Source: Acridotheres tristis | Taxonomy: Eukaryota > Chordata > Aves > Passeriformes > Sturnidae | Assembly: GCA_037013685.1 (NCBI GenBank) | Contig: CM072897.1 | Coordinates: 21,278,143 to 21,342,142, forward strand | DNA length: 64,000 nucleotides | Reading direction: 5' to 3' | In this document: piece after piece, positions 51,501 to 59,618 of the stretch | Position numbering within the stretch: the stretch's first letter is position 1 | Layout of the letters: the number at the start of each line of letters is the position of its first letter | Translations under genes and position numbers: made by a program | The notes under the pieces: generated by a model | Seen by the model: only the letters and a program-made list of their open reading frames with translations | The model's database searches: none | What the model was told of the DNA's origin: nothing

Positions 51501-54056
51501 GCAGCGTGGCACAATCCCATTGTTCCTGCTCAGAATAATCATAGAAAAAAAGAATCATTAAGGCTGGAAAAGGCGTCTAAGATCACTGAGTCCAACCACT
51601 GCCAAGGTCATCACTAAATCATGTCCCCAAGTACCAAATGCACATCTTTTGAACATTTCAAGGGATGGTAGCCCCACCACTGCCCTGGGCAGCCTGTGCT
51701 AGTGCCTGATCCCCTCCCCATGGGCTGCACTATGGCCTGTAGCTTTTCCCAACTGTGGACTCTCCGTACTGAGCCCTGCCCACTGTGGGCATTCCTGGCA
51801 CTCACCGACACCAGCCCCTGGATGGTGAAGTGCAGCTCCTTCAGCTTGTCGATCACGGCTTCTCCCAGCAGTGGTGAGAAGCTGGGGGAGCAGCTCCACT
51901 CCACTGCAAGGAGAGAGACCCAAGGTGCCATGAGGCCCTGCAGTGGGGACAGGCCACCAGGGCTGGGGCAGCACATCACAGACAGCAGCTCCAGGGGGAC
52001 TGCAGACAGCACAGGAGGTGGAGGCAGTGGAGTGAAGGCGGGGAAATGGTGATTCATAGTGGGGGCAAGGTCATCGGGAGCTGCTGTGCTCACCAAGCCA
52101 CAGAAGATGGGGTCAGCACCTTTAATTGGTGGCTCAGAAGTGGGGAATGGAAGAAATTCTTCCAGAAGCCAAAAATAGCTGGTTTAAGTGGGTGAGGGGT
52201 GCAGGACAACAAAGTCTTCTCAGCGTGCAGGATGAGGGGGCAGTCAACAAATGACACCCCAATTTTTGCCTTGGTGCAGGATGATGTTTGGTCTAGCTCA
52301 GAGCATTTGAGTGGTGGCCAGGCAGTCTAGCAGCCTTGGCTTCTTCTGTGCTTCAGCATAAAAGTGGCCTGACGGAGGCTTGGCAGCACTGCCCACGGCT
52401 CTGTTGTGCTGACATGGGGTACAAGGGGTACTGTGGCTGTGTGATGCTGCCCTGCTGCAGGGATCCTGGTCCTTACCTTTGTACTTGGTGACAACAGCTG
52501 AGTTGACGCTCAGGGGCTCCCAGAAGGTCACCTGCAATGAGGAGCTGCTGGCCACAGAGAGGTGGACGCTGCTGGGGGCATCTGGCACTCCTGGGGACAG
52601 ACATTGCAGGGACTGCTACAGTGAAGACGGTTGCTCTGAACCTCCCCGTGTCCCTCTTGGGCCCTTCCCCGGCCACAGGGACATATTCCCTGATGAAACA
52701 GGTTCTCCCCTCCATGCACCCATATTGCAAGTCCTGGCCACAGGGTGCAGGGACCCTCTGATGGGTGCTGGTGCCACGCACAGCCCCACTCCTTCCCCCG
52801 GAGCAGGGACAGCCCCCCAGCCCCCAGCCCTCCTGCGGTCACTCACGGGCATGCTCAAACCCTGCCTTCATGCGTTTGTAAAGCCGGAATCGCCACTCCC
52901 AGGCCTTGAGCTGCTTTTCCTTCTCGGAGCAGTCAGCGTTGGGCGCCTCGTTCACCACCTGTGCCATCAGCTCGTTGACACGCTGCTCCGCTTCCCGCAC
53001 CAGCGTGGACAGGTGCAGTGAGCGGCTTTCCAGGCTCACAACTGTGGGAGGGTGACCATGGCCGCAGGGCCCAGAAGGAAAGGGAGGAGAAGGTGATTAG
53101 GGCAAGCTCTGCCTCTGTTGGCAATGAATCCCCACCCTGAGACCCCATCCCCTCCTCCGTGTCCTGGTCCTGGGATCCACTGGAGTGCATGGTTCCCCTC
53201 AAGCCCTGCTGCAGCCTGCACCAGTCTCCCAGAACCCAGTGATGGCCTCCCCACCTCCATCCAAAACCCCTGCTGCCCCACTGCACCACACCCAGGTGAT
53301 GGGCACAGCACAACTTCCTGTCCCAACTTACAGTGTGGGCTCTCCTTCGCTCCTGCCTGCAGCAGGGCCCTGGCAATAGGAGCATTGTTGGTCATGATGG
53401 CGATGTCCAGGGGCAGGAGCCCCTCGCTGTTTGGGGTGTTGAGGTCCAGGTCCTCAGGGCTGTAATGCTTCAGCATCTCCTGCACCCTGTCAAGATCCTG
53501 CAGCTCCACAGCCTCAAAGAGGGCGGCATTGCTCTGGAACTGGGTGAAAGGAGAAATGCAGCTGGGTTGAGCACAAGTCACCCTCCTCCATCCCACCAAA
53601 CACCCCGGACCCTCACCAGCACCCCATGAACCCAATCAGGGAGAGGGTATCCTCATTCCAAGGGCTTGGGAGCGTCAGCTCTTTGCAGACACATCGGGAT
53701 GATGCAAAGCAAACACCTGGACCAGCTCCAAATGAACTTGCTACAGCTTAACGCACTCCTGTGCTCCCACCCAGGTTCCAGCACCACCCACACAGGGACC
53801 CTCAACCCACACAGACCCTCTGTCTCCATCTGGATGAAGCCAGCAGGCACTGACCAGGTAAGACTTGCGGAGCTTCTCCTTCTCTCCCCGTCCCACCAGG
53901 CTGCCCTCGTCGAAGGAGGTGTAGTTGACGCGGAATTTCCCAGACAGGTTTCGGTAAAGCCTCTTGGCTGCGTTTGGTGAGGAAGGGCCTGGTGGCTTCC
54001 TGGCCTGCACCAACTGCAGGTCCCGCATCTGCTGCGTCATTTTAGGGGAGGATGAC
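39283..54056 (-). CDS. ANKFN1: ANKFN1-family protein (ankyrin repeat and fibronectin type III domain), 18 visible coding exons
   Basis: Exons, 5' to 3' on the minus strand: 54056-53855, 53539-53332, 53041-52847, 52590-52477, 51903-51806, 50378-50288, 48517-48410, 48180-48081, 47558-47426, 46689-46570, 46219-46004, 45709-45543, 45147-44997, 44269-44101, 43846-43680, 42791-42581, 42288-41618, 39570-39283. Every junction is GT/AG and every phase matches, giving 1130 residues from the ATG at 54040. Seen: two ankyrin repeats (about 65-129), a helical linker (133-196), a fibronectin III domain (198-297), a conserved middle region (about 299-811), a Ser/Pro-rich segment (813-1013), a Ras-association-like domain (about 1015-1120), and a C-terminal TTV. 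Known of the family: Drosophila wide awake and mouse Nmf9 act in neurons (sleep, circadian and vestibular phenotypes), and vertebrates other than mammals often have two paralogs. Inferred: a cytoplasmic scaffold. Which paralog this is remains open. The 5' end is incomplete because the first visible exon begins in mid-codon. Confidence 0.9.
40671..40722 (+). mobile_element. Possible CR1 3' end remnant
   Basis: CTTTCAACCCAAACTAGTCC followed by ATGATTTAATGATTTTC resembles a decayed CR1 3' terminus. Confidence 0.45.
41618..42288 (-). CDS. ANKFN1: ANKFN1-family coding exon 17, long Ser/Pro-rich segment and start of Ras-association domain
   Basis: The largest exon, 671 bp and 223 codons. The acceptor is CCCTCGCAG|ACTCG and the donor is GTCAAG|GTACCA. 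It encodes residues 813-1035: an acidic, Ser-rich start (LSDEEGSSEVFLATDSDYDS), a Pro-rich middle (PPPPGEPQPPPALYDSDFV), a conserved patch (LPSRQIELLRITEKRQAYCV) and, at the end, SVTLRVCPQYETGLSKETSV, the first strands of a Ras-association-like fold completed by exon 18. The exon is markedly GC- and CpG-rich compared with its introns. Confidence 0.92.
42581..42791 (-). CDS. ANKFN1: ANKFN1-family coding exon 16
   Basis: The acceptor is TGTTGGCAG|CAAATG and the donor is TCTG|GTAAGG. It encodes residues 742-811. The helix QMEEIWREMRWIMDVLQHAR is followed by a Ser/Pro-rich linker (SSSSHLDYLPSPVPSPETSH) likely to be disordered and phosphorylated. Confidence 0.91.
43165..43545 (+). mobile_element. 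CR1 LINE in intron 15, antisense to the gene
   Basis: GACCTCAGAGCCCCTTCCAG, AGGCCCTGGCACAGGGTGCC, GTCCAAGGCCAGGTTGGACA and an end near CATTCCATGAATCTGCGA. It lies between coding exons 16 and 15. Confidence 0.92.
43680..43846 (-). CDS. ANKFN1: ANKFN1-family coding exon 15
   Basis: The acceptor is CCTCTCCCAG|TTCAC and the donor is ATCCAG|GTATGG. It encodes residues 687-741. HFFTYDREFIMQYCQVSALL leads into a helical, glutamine-rich segment (ELESLLSQQSLREAF, then AKQRHQQVQDYIQ). An antisense CR1 copy sits in the downstream intron. Confidence 0.92.
44101..44269 (-). CDS. ANKFN1: ANKFN1-family coding exon 14
   Basis: The acceptor is TCTTCTTGCAG|GCC and the donor is CTGG|GTGAGA. It encodes residues 630-685, with DFRLYSQEVLDFGDQVSFLL and then SGFLTLPLQIFEL. 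It has alternating hydrophobic strands and no transmembrane segment. Confidence 0.92.
44997..45147 (-). CDS. ANKFN1: ANKFN1-family coding exon 13
   Basis: The acceptor is CTTCTGCAG|GGAGG and the donor is CAGGAG|GTAGAG. It encodes residues 580-629. An acidic stretch (EEPVPTETDADRSQNP) precedes a predicted helix, LFQELQVAIKELMTLVNIPL. A CR1 fragment lies in the intron upstream. Confidence 0.9.
45318..45425 (-). mobile_element. CR1 LINE 3' fragment in intron 12, sense to the gene
   Basis: AATCACAGAATATGCTGAGC then GACACCCCAACAATCCCACC, inverted CR1 3' end. Confidence 0.82.
45543..45709 (-). CDS. ANKFN1: ANKFN1-family coding exon 12
   Basis: The acceptor is TTGTTCCCAG|GAC and the donor is TCCAG|GTGGGA. 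It encodes residues 524-578, with SPGLYLGYLKLCSAVDQIRV and LVPEQLPNILCHVKIRSNPN, a conserved block of the family. The split Arg is completed by exon 13. Confidence 0.92.
46004..46219 (-). CDS. ANKFN1: ANKFN1-family coding exon 11
   Basis: The acceptor is GTCGCACAG|GGGC and the donor is GTCCAG|GTCTGT, a weaker donor than the others. 72 codons with phase 0 on both sides, residues 452-523. It includes GQVFFEPIKDKQGNILIVTL and KEVKTNQTFESVRWVPICKL, then a Ser-rich stretch. Confidence 0.92.
46570..46689 (-). CDS. ANKFN1: ANKFN1-family coding exon 10
   Basis: The acceptor is GTGTGCAG|GTGTC and the donor is ATGCAG|GTGAGA; exactly 40 codons with phase 0 on both sides. It encodes residues 412-451, beginning VSCMWDEILWLRQCVTVSQS and ending LLAISQMQ. 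Being symmetric, it could be skipped without a frameshift. Confidence 0.92.
47426..47558 (-). CDS. ANKFN1: ANKFN1-family coding exon 9
   Basis: The acceptor is CCCATGCAG|GGGC and the donor is ACCAAG|GTGGGT. It encodes residues 368-411, GLYLTAIFYKDDNILVTHED followed by QIPVVEIDDTYSCLLMQDFLWLTK. The beta-strand and helix pattern is typical of the conserved middle of the family, but no catalytic motif is visible. Confidence 0.92.
48081..48180 (-). CDS. ANKFN1: ANKFN1-family coding exon 8
   Basis: The acceptor is GCTCCACAG|AACCC and the donor is AAGCG|GTGAGA. It encodes residues 335-366, a basic, Ser-rich segment (KHSVSKSLKHLFHPGSKFLK) with candidate phosphorylation sites. The arginine codon is split with exon 9. 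Confidence 0.9.
48410..48517 (-). CDS. ANKFN1: ANKFN1-family coding exon 7
   Basis: The acceptor is GTCCCCACAG|ACTGG and the donor is CATG|GTGAGC. It encodes residues 299-333, WREYDGRAPRRRGQAEALDH followed by LLGQVKTVHQHCICH. There is a short basic run (RRR), and the 5' half of the exon is CpG-rich. The phases on both sides match exons 6 and 8. No named domain is recognised. Confidence 0.9.
48990..49140. promoter_or_regulatory. Intron 6 candidate regulatory patch with MEF2-type site
   Basis: CTATTTTTAG at 49080-49089 fits the MEF2 consensus YTAWWWWTAR. AT-rich neighbours (TATATTAATTACTTTAAA, GTAGCTTTAAAAACACC) stand out from the GC-rich intron. Confidence 0.25.
50288..50378 (-). CDS. ANKFN1: ANKFN1-family coding exon 6, fibronectin III C-terminal part
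   Basis: The acceptor is CTCCTTGCAG|GGCACG and the donor is TCCA|GTGAGT. It encodes residues 268-297. GTVYHVRVSAYNMKGWG is the classic F-strand signature of fibronectin III (Y-x-V-R-V-x-A-x-N-x-x-G-x-G), followed by a Pro-rich exit. Confidence 0.93.
51538..51730 (-). mobile_element. CR1 LINE 3' fragment in intron 5, sense to the gene
   Basis: ATCATTAAGGCTGGAAAAGG, TCACTGAGTCCAACCACTGC and CACCACTGCCCTGGGCAGCC. It ends about 75 bp from the exon 5 donor. Confidence 0.88.
51806..51903 (-). CDS. ANKFN1: ANKFN1-family coding exon 5, fibronectin III middle
   Basis: The acceptor is CCTTGCAG|TGGAG and the donor is GTGTCG|GTGAGT. It encodes residues 236-267. VEWSCSP completes the C strand after the split Val, and KLKELHFTIQGLVS corresponds to the E strand region. 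A truncated CR1 LINE lies less than 100 bp downstream of the donor. Confidence 0.91.
52477..52590 (-). CDS. ANKFN1: ANKFN1-family coding exon 4, fibronectin III N-terminal half
   Basis: The acceptor is GTCCCCAG|GAGTG and the donor is AAAG|GTAAGG. It encodes residues 198-234, beginning VPDAPSSVHLSV, which is the usual opening of a fibronectin III fold, and continuing LQVTFWEPLSVNSAVVTKY (B and C strands with the conserved Trp). A split Arg joins it to exon 3. Confidence 0.92.
52847..53041 (-). CDS. ANKFN1: ANKFN1-family coding exon 3, helical linker
   Basis: The acceptor is TCCCACAG|TTGTG and the donor is GCCC|GTGAGT. It encodes residues 133-196, with a split Phe at the exon 2 junction. The segment is predicted to be strongly helical, with charged heptad-like spacing (LVREAEQRVNELMAQVV) and then KQLKAWEWRFRLYKRMKAG, and links the ankyrin repeats to the fibronectin III domain. 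Confidence 0.92.
53332..53539 (-). CDS. ANKFN1: ANKFN1-family coding exon 2, ankyrin repeats
   Basis: The acceptor is CACCCAG|TTC and the donor is CACT|GTAAGT; 69 codons plus one base. It encodes residues 63-131, two ankyrin repeats. The first contains ALFEAVELQDLDRVQEML; the second has the signature GLLPLDIAI followed by APIARALLQAGA. Ankyrin repeats bind protein partners. The join to exon 1 is phase 0 and reads SYL-FQSN. Confidence 0.93.
53855..54056 (-). CDS. ANKFN1: ANKFN1-family coding exon 1 (first visible), probable start codon
   Basis: The exon follows a pyrimidine-rich acceptor (CTTTTTCCCAG) and ends at CTG|GTCAGT. One base completes a codon from an unseen exon, followed by 67 codons. 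The likely start is the ATG at 54040-54038 (A at -3), beginning MTQQMRDLQL, with a second ATG four codons later. The encoded segment is basic and polar (NAAKRLYRNLSGKFRVNY) and leads into the ankyrin repeats. The frame is open upstream of the acceptor, so an N-terminal extension from an earlier exon cannot be excluded. Confidence 0.87.
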
Positions 54057-57000
54057 CTGGGAAAAAGCCAGGAGGGAAATGAGGCATGAAGGACGTGCCA
54101 GAAAGGCAGAGGCACATCTGTATTGTCAGGACCAAGACAGGAATCAGAAGAGCCAGAGTGCTCCTGGGCAGTAGCAGTGGGAGTGGCTGCAAAGTGATAG
54201 CCAGTGGCAGCAATGCCCTCACCCATCTGTTTTCAGCTGAGGCAGATCTATTCCTTCTCCTCACCACTGCTGCTGGGCCTGCAGGGGTGCCAAAGGGCTC
54301 ATATGATCCCTGCAGGTAAGTAATTTCCTTCTAGACACAAGCTGGGATGCCCAAAGCAACCTCAGGCTGCTCAGCTCTACAAGTAGTCTGGATCCATCTC
54401 ACCAGGGCAATCTCCACACAGCCAGTCTCCACCATCCAGCTCTTACAGAGATGGGCTGCCCCATCCAGGGATGCCCAGCCTCCTCAGCAGTGCAGGCTGC
54501 AGGGCCTGGCAGCCCCCAGATCCTTGCTGGGTGAGTGCTGTCCATCACTGTTGGCTTGGGACAGCCTCATGTACCCTCTTCACACTCACCCTTCCACAGG
54601 AACCCGTGTCCTGCAATTACCACCATCCCTCAGCCCTTCTGGGTACATAACTTTTCTCAGTTGTTATTGCAGCAAATAGCACTCTCTGGAAGTGAAGTGG
54701 GAGCAGGGAACATTAAGGGCCACTTCTAAGGGCATCCAGACAATGCCAGGTCCTGATGGGGTCCAGTGACCCCAGTCTTCTGCTCACCAAGAAATCTAGG
54801 CTCCATAGCTGCTCCCTACCTTCTTAATCCATTAACCTACAAAATCTTTTCTCCTCTCTGATTATAGCATCACAGACCGGTTTGGGTTGGAAGGGACCTT
54901 GAAGACCATCTTGTTCCAATGCCCTGCCATTGGGACATGATTTTAGTTCTTATTTTCAGTATCTACAAGTCACAAGGAAAGCTGGTGTCTTTTCTGGGGC
55001 TCTCCAGGGTGGGAGCTGTCCCTCTCCCTGCAGCCAGGGCCTTCCTGTCTCCACCAAGATCTCATCCCACCAGTCAAAATCCCCTGTTTTGGTGTGAGTG
55101 TGGCCCTGTTGCTGTGTGGGGCTTTTGCCCATGAGTCATCCCCTATGGCATGCGGGGTTTTCACTGTGTCAAACATCTGATCCCCTTCTTGCTGGAGCTC
55201 TGGCACAGTTCCCAGAGAGGAGCATCAGGTCTAAGAAGAATTCAGCATGGCTCTACTTAACAGTTTCTCTCAGTTTTGACTCCATCCCCCTGTGTATAAA
55301 GTCAGATATTTAGGGGCAAGGTCTTCCCCCCTTGCTTTATTGGTTAAATATCAGGTGTGATAAAAGCATGACACGTGCCTGAAGGTCATGCACAAACACT
55401 GCAGCAAGGCTGTGCCTGTGGTAAGGATGTTTATAAAGCCATCATCGTGAGACAGGATATTAATAACCCCTTACTCTGCGCTCTTTGTCCTCCTCATTTC
55501 AGATGAGGCACAGTGGGCTGCAGAAGGATTCTAATGATTTTACCTTTTATTACTGTGAAATTTAAGAGTGAAAAATGCTGTGGAGGTTGGCTCCTAGCAA
55601 TCATTCATCTCACCAGCTTCAGCCTGTGGATTTAGAGGTCTCCAGTGTGGCCCAAGCCACGGTGTCAAGTTGCTGTCCTGGGCTGCTCCAGGAATGGACA
55701 TGATCTGAACACAGGGCTTCATGGATAAGACACTGAGCACCAATCCCACCAATCAAAGGCCCATTTGAAAAAGCAGGCAGGTGTTTTGTCACTTCAGGTG
55801 GCAAAATACCCCTGAGTAGCCATGTTGCAAGTAGGTGAGTTTTGAGCAGCAAAATCCTCCTGGTTCTGGTGGGGAGGAAGGGACTATCACCCAGGAACAC
55901 GTCACCATGTTGAGAGAGACGTGCACAATGCAAGGAAGGGCTGGAACACCAGTCCTGCGTTCTCCAAGACCTGCCTGGCTCTGGACACTGAGTCCTCAGC
56001 CTGTGCACACCACGTGTCATCATGGACAGCGAGCAGCTCCTGGCATGGCCTCTCCTGAAAGCTCCCCATGCCAAAGACTCACACACAGCCTTCTGCAGAG
56101 GGCAGGGACAGCATCCCAGAGGGCACAGGGGCAGAACAGCAGCAGAGCTTTGTTGTCCCGGGTGCTCAGAGATGAGAGAAAAGCCACCTGTGCCTGAGCA
56201 GGCAGCTGTTCTGGCAGGAAGAGTCAGGAAGGCAGGTCCTGACCCTCAGGCGAAGCCTGAGATGCAAAACACTGCCTGGCATATTTAGGATAAAGAACTA
56301 ACTCAAGAGGTTCTCCAGCAAAACCTTGCCCTTTCTCTTGTGTTTAAGAGCTCCCTGCTGCCCAAGTTCTTCTCTCTCCTCTCCACCTCCAGCTGCTGCT
56401 CAGAGGTGAAGGTGGCTCTTTCAGCAGGCTCATCAACAAGAGGTGTAAATTCCACTGTGGCTCCCCTTCTTCAAAGGAGGCAACAATGCTCTCCCACACA
56501 GAATGCTCTTCCCTCTACGGAAGCTGGAGCAGACCCTGTTGTAACAGATCCCTGCTCCATTAGTGCCTGCAGAATCAGGGTTTTTAAATGGAGTGGTGCT
56601 TTGGAGAGAAAGTCCTTTGTTCTGCCAATTAAAATACACAGCAAATGACCCAGTGCAGGCAGACTGCACAGCTGGGAGGAAGCTCTCTCAGAGATGGCAG
56701 AAACAGAGAGAAATTTCTCACTGTTTTCCCTCCTCTGATTTGCTTTTAATGAGAAGTAAAGAGATGGAAATTATTCAGGGCTCAGGAGTGAACATCTATG
56801 TATATTAAACCAGCTGCCCTCAAGATAAAAGAGTTTCCTGCCCTGTGGTTATGAGTCATCTGGACTCAGTGAAATGGTCTTGATTTATCTAGAGCTAAAC
56901 TTTGCCCTGGAGCAACTGATAGCTGAAAACAACACCTACAGATGTCCTGCCCTCAGGGACCGACCAGCCAACACCAGCTCACCCGTGGCAAAGCCCCATC

Positions 57001-57299
57001 CTGCAGGGAGGTGTGGGAGGAGACCCCACCTTCTCTGCCTGAAGAGTCTCAGTGCAGCCAAACTAAATTTATCCCGGCCGCAATTGGTTCTTGTTGCTAA
57101 TTATTGTCCTACAGTTTGCAAGGAGGGGACGGGTGCTTTGCCTGCCCCAGCAGTTCAGCTCTCTGGCCATGGGGGATGTGTTTGTGACCAGCGGGGAGGT
57201 GATGTGGACATCAGGTTTGCAGTGCCCTAAACCCACACACCAGCAAACTCCATCACCCTCTTCATGGAAGAGGCTGAGGTTCTGTGGAAGGATGAGCTG
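54057..57299. other. Upstream flank or 5' intron of the ANKFN1-family gene
   Basis: No convincing upstream coding exon found. Contains one CR1 fragment and a possible ancient SINE-like patch at about 55490-55530 (CTCATTTCAGATGAGGCACA). Confidence 0.5.
54868..54940 (-). mobile_element. CR1 LINE 3' fragment
   Basis: ATCACAGACCGGTTTGGGTT then GGAAGGGACCTTGAAGACCA, inverted CR1 3' end. Confidence 0.85.
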
Positions 57300-57828
57300 G
57301 GGCTGGTCAGATCTGTCTTGGTCAGTTCTGGGCCTCTCATGACAAGAAAAACCTTGAGGGGCTGGAGAGTGTCCAGAGAAGGGAATGGAGATGAGGAAGC
57401 GTCTGGAGCCCCAGGAGAAGCTGAGGGAGTTGGGGAGGCTCAGCCTGGAGAAAACGAGGCTCGGGGGGACCTTCTGGCTCTGCACAACTCCCTGACAGGA
57501 GGGGGAGCTGAGATCCAGGGATGACTGGGGGGGTCAGGCTCTGCTCTCAGAGAACACGGACAGGGCAAGAGGAAACGGCCTCAGGCTGTGCCAGAGGAGG
57601 TTTAGATTGGGTATTGGGGAAATTTCATCCCTGAAAGGGTGGTCAGGCACTGGCACAGCTGCCCAGGGCAGTGGTGGAAGCACCATCTCTTGAGGGATTG
57701 AAAAGCCATGTGGATGTGGCAATTAGGGACATTGTTTAGTGGTGGCCTTGGCAGTGCTGGGTTAATTGTTGGATTTGATGATCTTAAATGTTTTTTCCAA
57801 CCTTAGTGATTCTAACTATGATTCTGTC
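57300..57828 (+). mobile_element. CR1 LINE, 5'-truncated
   Basis: TTGAGGGGCTGGAGAGTGTC, TGGGGAGGCTCAGCCTGGAG, CTCTGCACAACTCCCTGACA, TTAGTGGTGGCCTTGGCAGT and the end CTAACTATGATTCTGTCT. Confidence 0.92.
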
Positions 57829-58194
57829 TCAGGAAACCAATGCAATAGAGGTGGCTTTCCTTCTTTTAAAAGCACATGAGGATGGATGAGCATAAGGCAC
57901 CTTCATTTTTTCCCTTCAGCATCAAATATAAGCAAATCCAGGTAGTTTATAATGTGGTCTATGGTTATTCTGAATGTTAGCGTTTGCAACACTGCAGATC
58001 TTGGCCTAGTAAAAAGAGTTAATAATTGTTGAAACTCCTTGATTTTAAGTGCATTTTGTTGAAGGTCGTAGCCCCTCTGAATCTCCAGCTGGGAAGCAGT
58101 CCCTGACAGACAGGGCTTCTGTGTCCATGATAGAGCCCACCCTGAGCCCAGTGGGTATCTGAACAGGCAGGGACCTGCCAACAGGTCACCAGGC

Positions 58195-58418
58195 CTGACA
58201 TAAGGAAGAAATTTTTTACCACGAGGGTGGGGAGGCCCTGCACAGGCTGCCCAAAGAAGCTGTGGCTCCCCCTGTATCCCTGGAAGTGTCCAAGGCCAGG
58301 TTGGATGGGGCTTGGAGCAGCCTGAGACAGTGGAAGGTGCCCCTGCCCATGGCAGGGAGTGAGATGAGATAAACAATCTTTAAGGGCCCTTCCAACCCAG
58401 AGGAGTCCACGATTCTAT
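58195..58418 (+). mobile_element. CR1 LINE 3' fragment
   Basis: ATAAGGAAGAAATTTTTTAC, AAGGCCAGGTTGGATGGGGC and the end GTCCACGATTCTATG. Confidence 0.92.
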
Positions 58419-59104
58419 GCTGTGGCTGATGGGGACCGTGGTGGCCATCCCCATAGCCCTGTCACCACCAGGAGCCTGGGCTGTGAACAGCTCGTGTGCC
58501 AGTCCTGCTGCTGCTGGCAGCAGTGACCTTCCAGCCACACCCCGAGGCTGCCTGGTCCTTGCTGCCCCCCAGGCTGGCTGTGGGAAGGAAAAGCTCCCGG
58601 GTGCCTGCCCAAGGCAGCAGGGAGAGAGCAGGCTCCAGGCACAGCAGCTGACATGAGCTCAGCACTATGCTCCAGTCCCTGGGGTCAGTGTGGGTGGCTG
58701 TCACTCCAGGGCACTGCTCCCACCATTCCCAGCCTGATGCAGCAAACAAGGAAGCAGCAGGGCCCCATGTACGAGAAAAAGGGAGCCTGAAGGATGGGAG
58801 ATGAAACGTGTTGATGACTTTCAAAGGACAAGGGTTGGTACTGGGAGCAGAAGAGGGACTGGGCCCTTGCAGAGTTTGCTGAAGCCTCACAGCCACGTGG
58901 ATGTCAGTGGTACGTTAGCACAAGATGCCAGGGATGCTCTCCTGAACCATGCTCCAATTCAGTCCACAGGAATATCCAGGGAGAAGCCTAAAAACCAGTT
59001 AACAGGGAGAGACAACCCAATCCAGCAAAGCTCACCCCAGCTGCGAGCTTGCAGCACCAAGCATAGGCAGCAGGGCAAGGGGGAAAATCTGCCCCTCTGC
59101 CCTG

Positions 59105-59618
59105 CTCAGGTGAGACTTCACCTGCAGAGCTGTCTCCGGATCTAGGGCTCCAGCACAGGAAAGTGAGTTCGGAAGAAGACATAGAGATGCTCCAAGGGCT
59201 GGAGCCCCTCTGCAGCCAGGCTGGGAGAGCTGGGGGTGCTCATCTGGTGAAGAGAAGGTTCCAGGGACACCTCAGAGCCCCTTCCAGGGCCTAAAGGGGC
59301 TCCAGGAGAGCTGGAGAAGGACTGGGGACAAGGGATGGAGGGACAGGACACAGGGAATGGCTTCCCACTGCCAGAGGGCAGGGATGGATGGGATATTGGG
59401 AAGGAATTATTCTTTGTGAGGTTGGGCAGGCCCTGGCACAGGGTGCCCAGAGAAGCTGTGGCTGCCCCTGGATCCCTGGCAGTGTCCAAGGCCAGGCTGG
59501 ACGGGGCTTGGAGCAATCTGGGATAGTGGAAGGTGTCCCTTCCCATGGCAGGGGTGGAATTGGGTGGGCTCTAAGGTTCTTTCTAACCTGAGCTGTTCCA
59601 TGACTGTATGATCCTATG
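59105..59618 (+). mobile_element. CR1 LINE, 5'-truncated
   Basis: GTGAGACTTCACCTGCAGAG, GACAGGACACAGGGAATGGC, AGGCCCTGGCACAGGGTGCC and a 3' end near CATGACTGTATGATCC. Confidence 0.92.
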
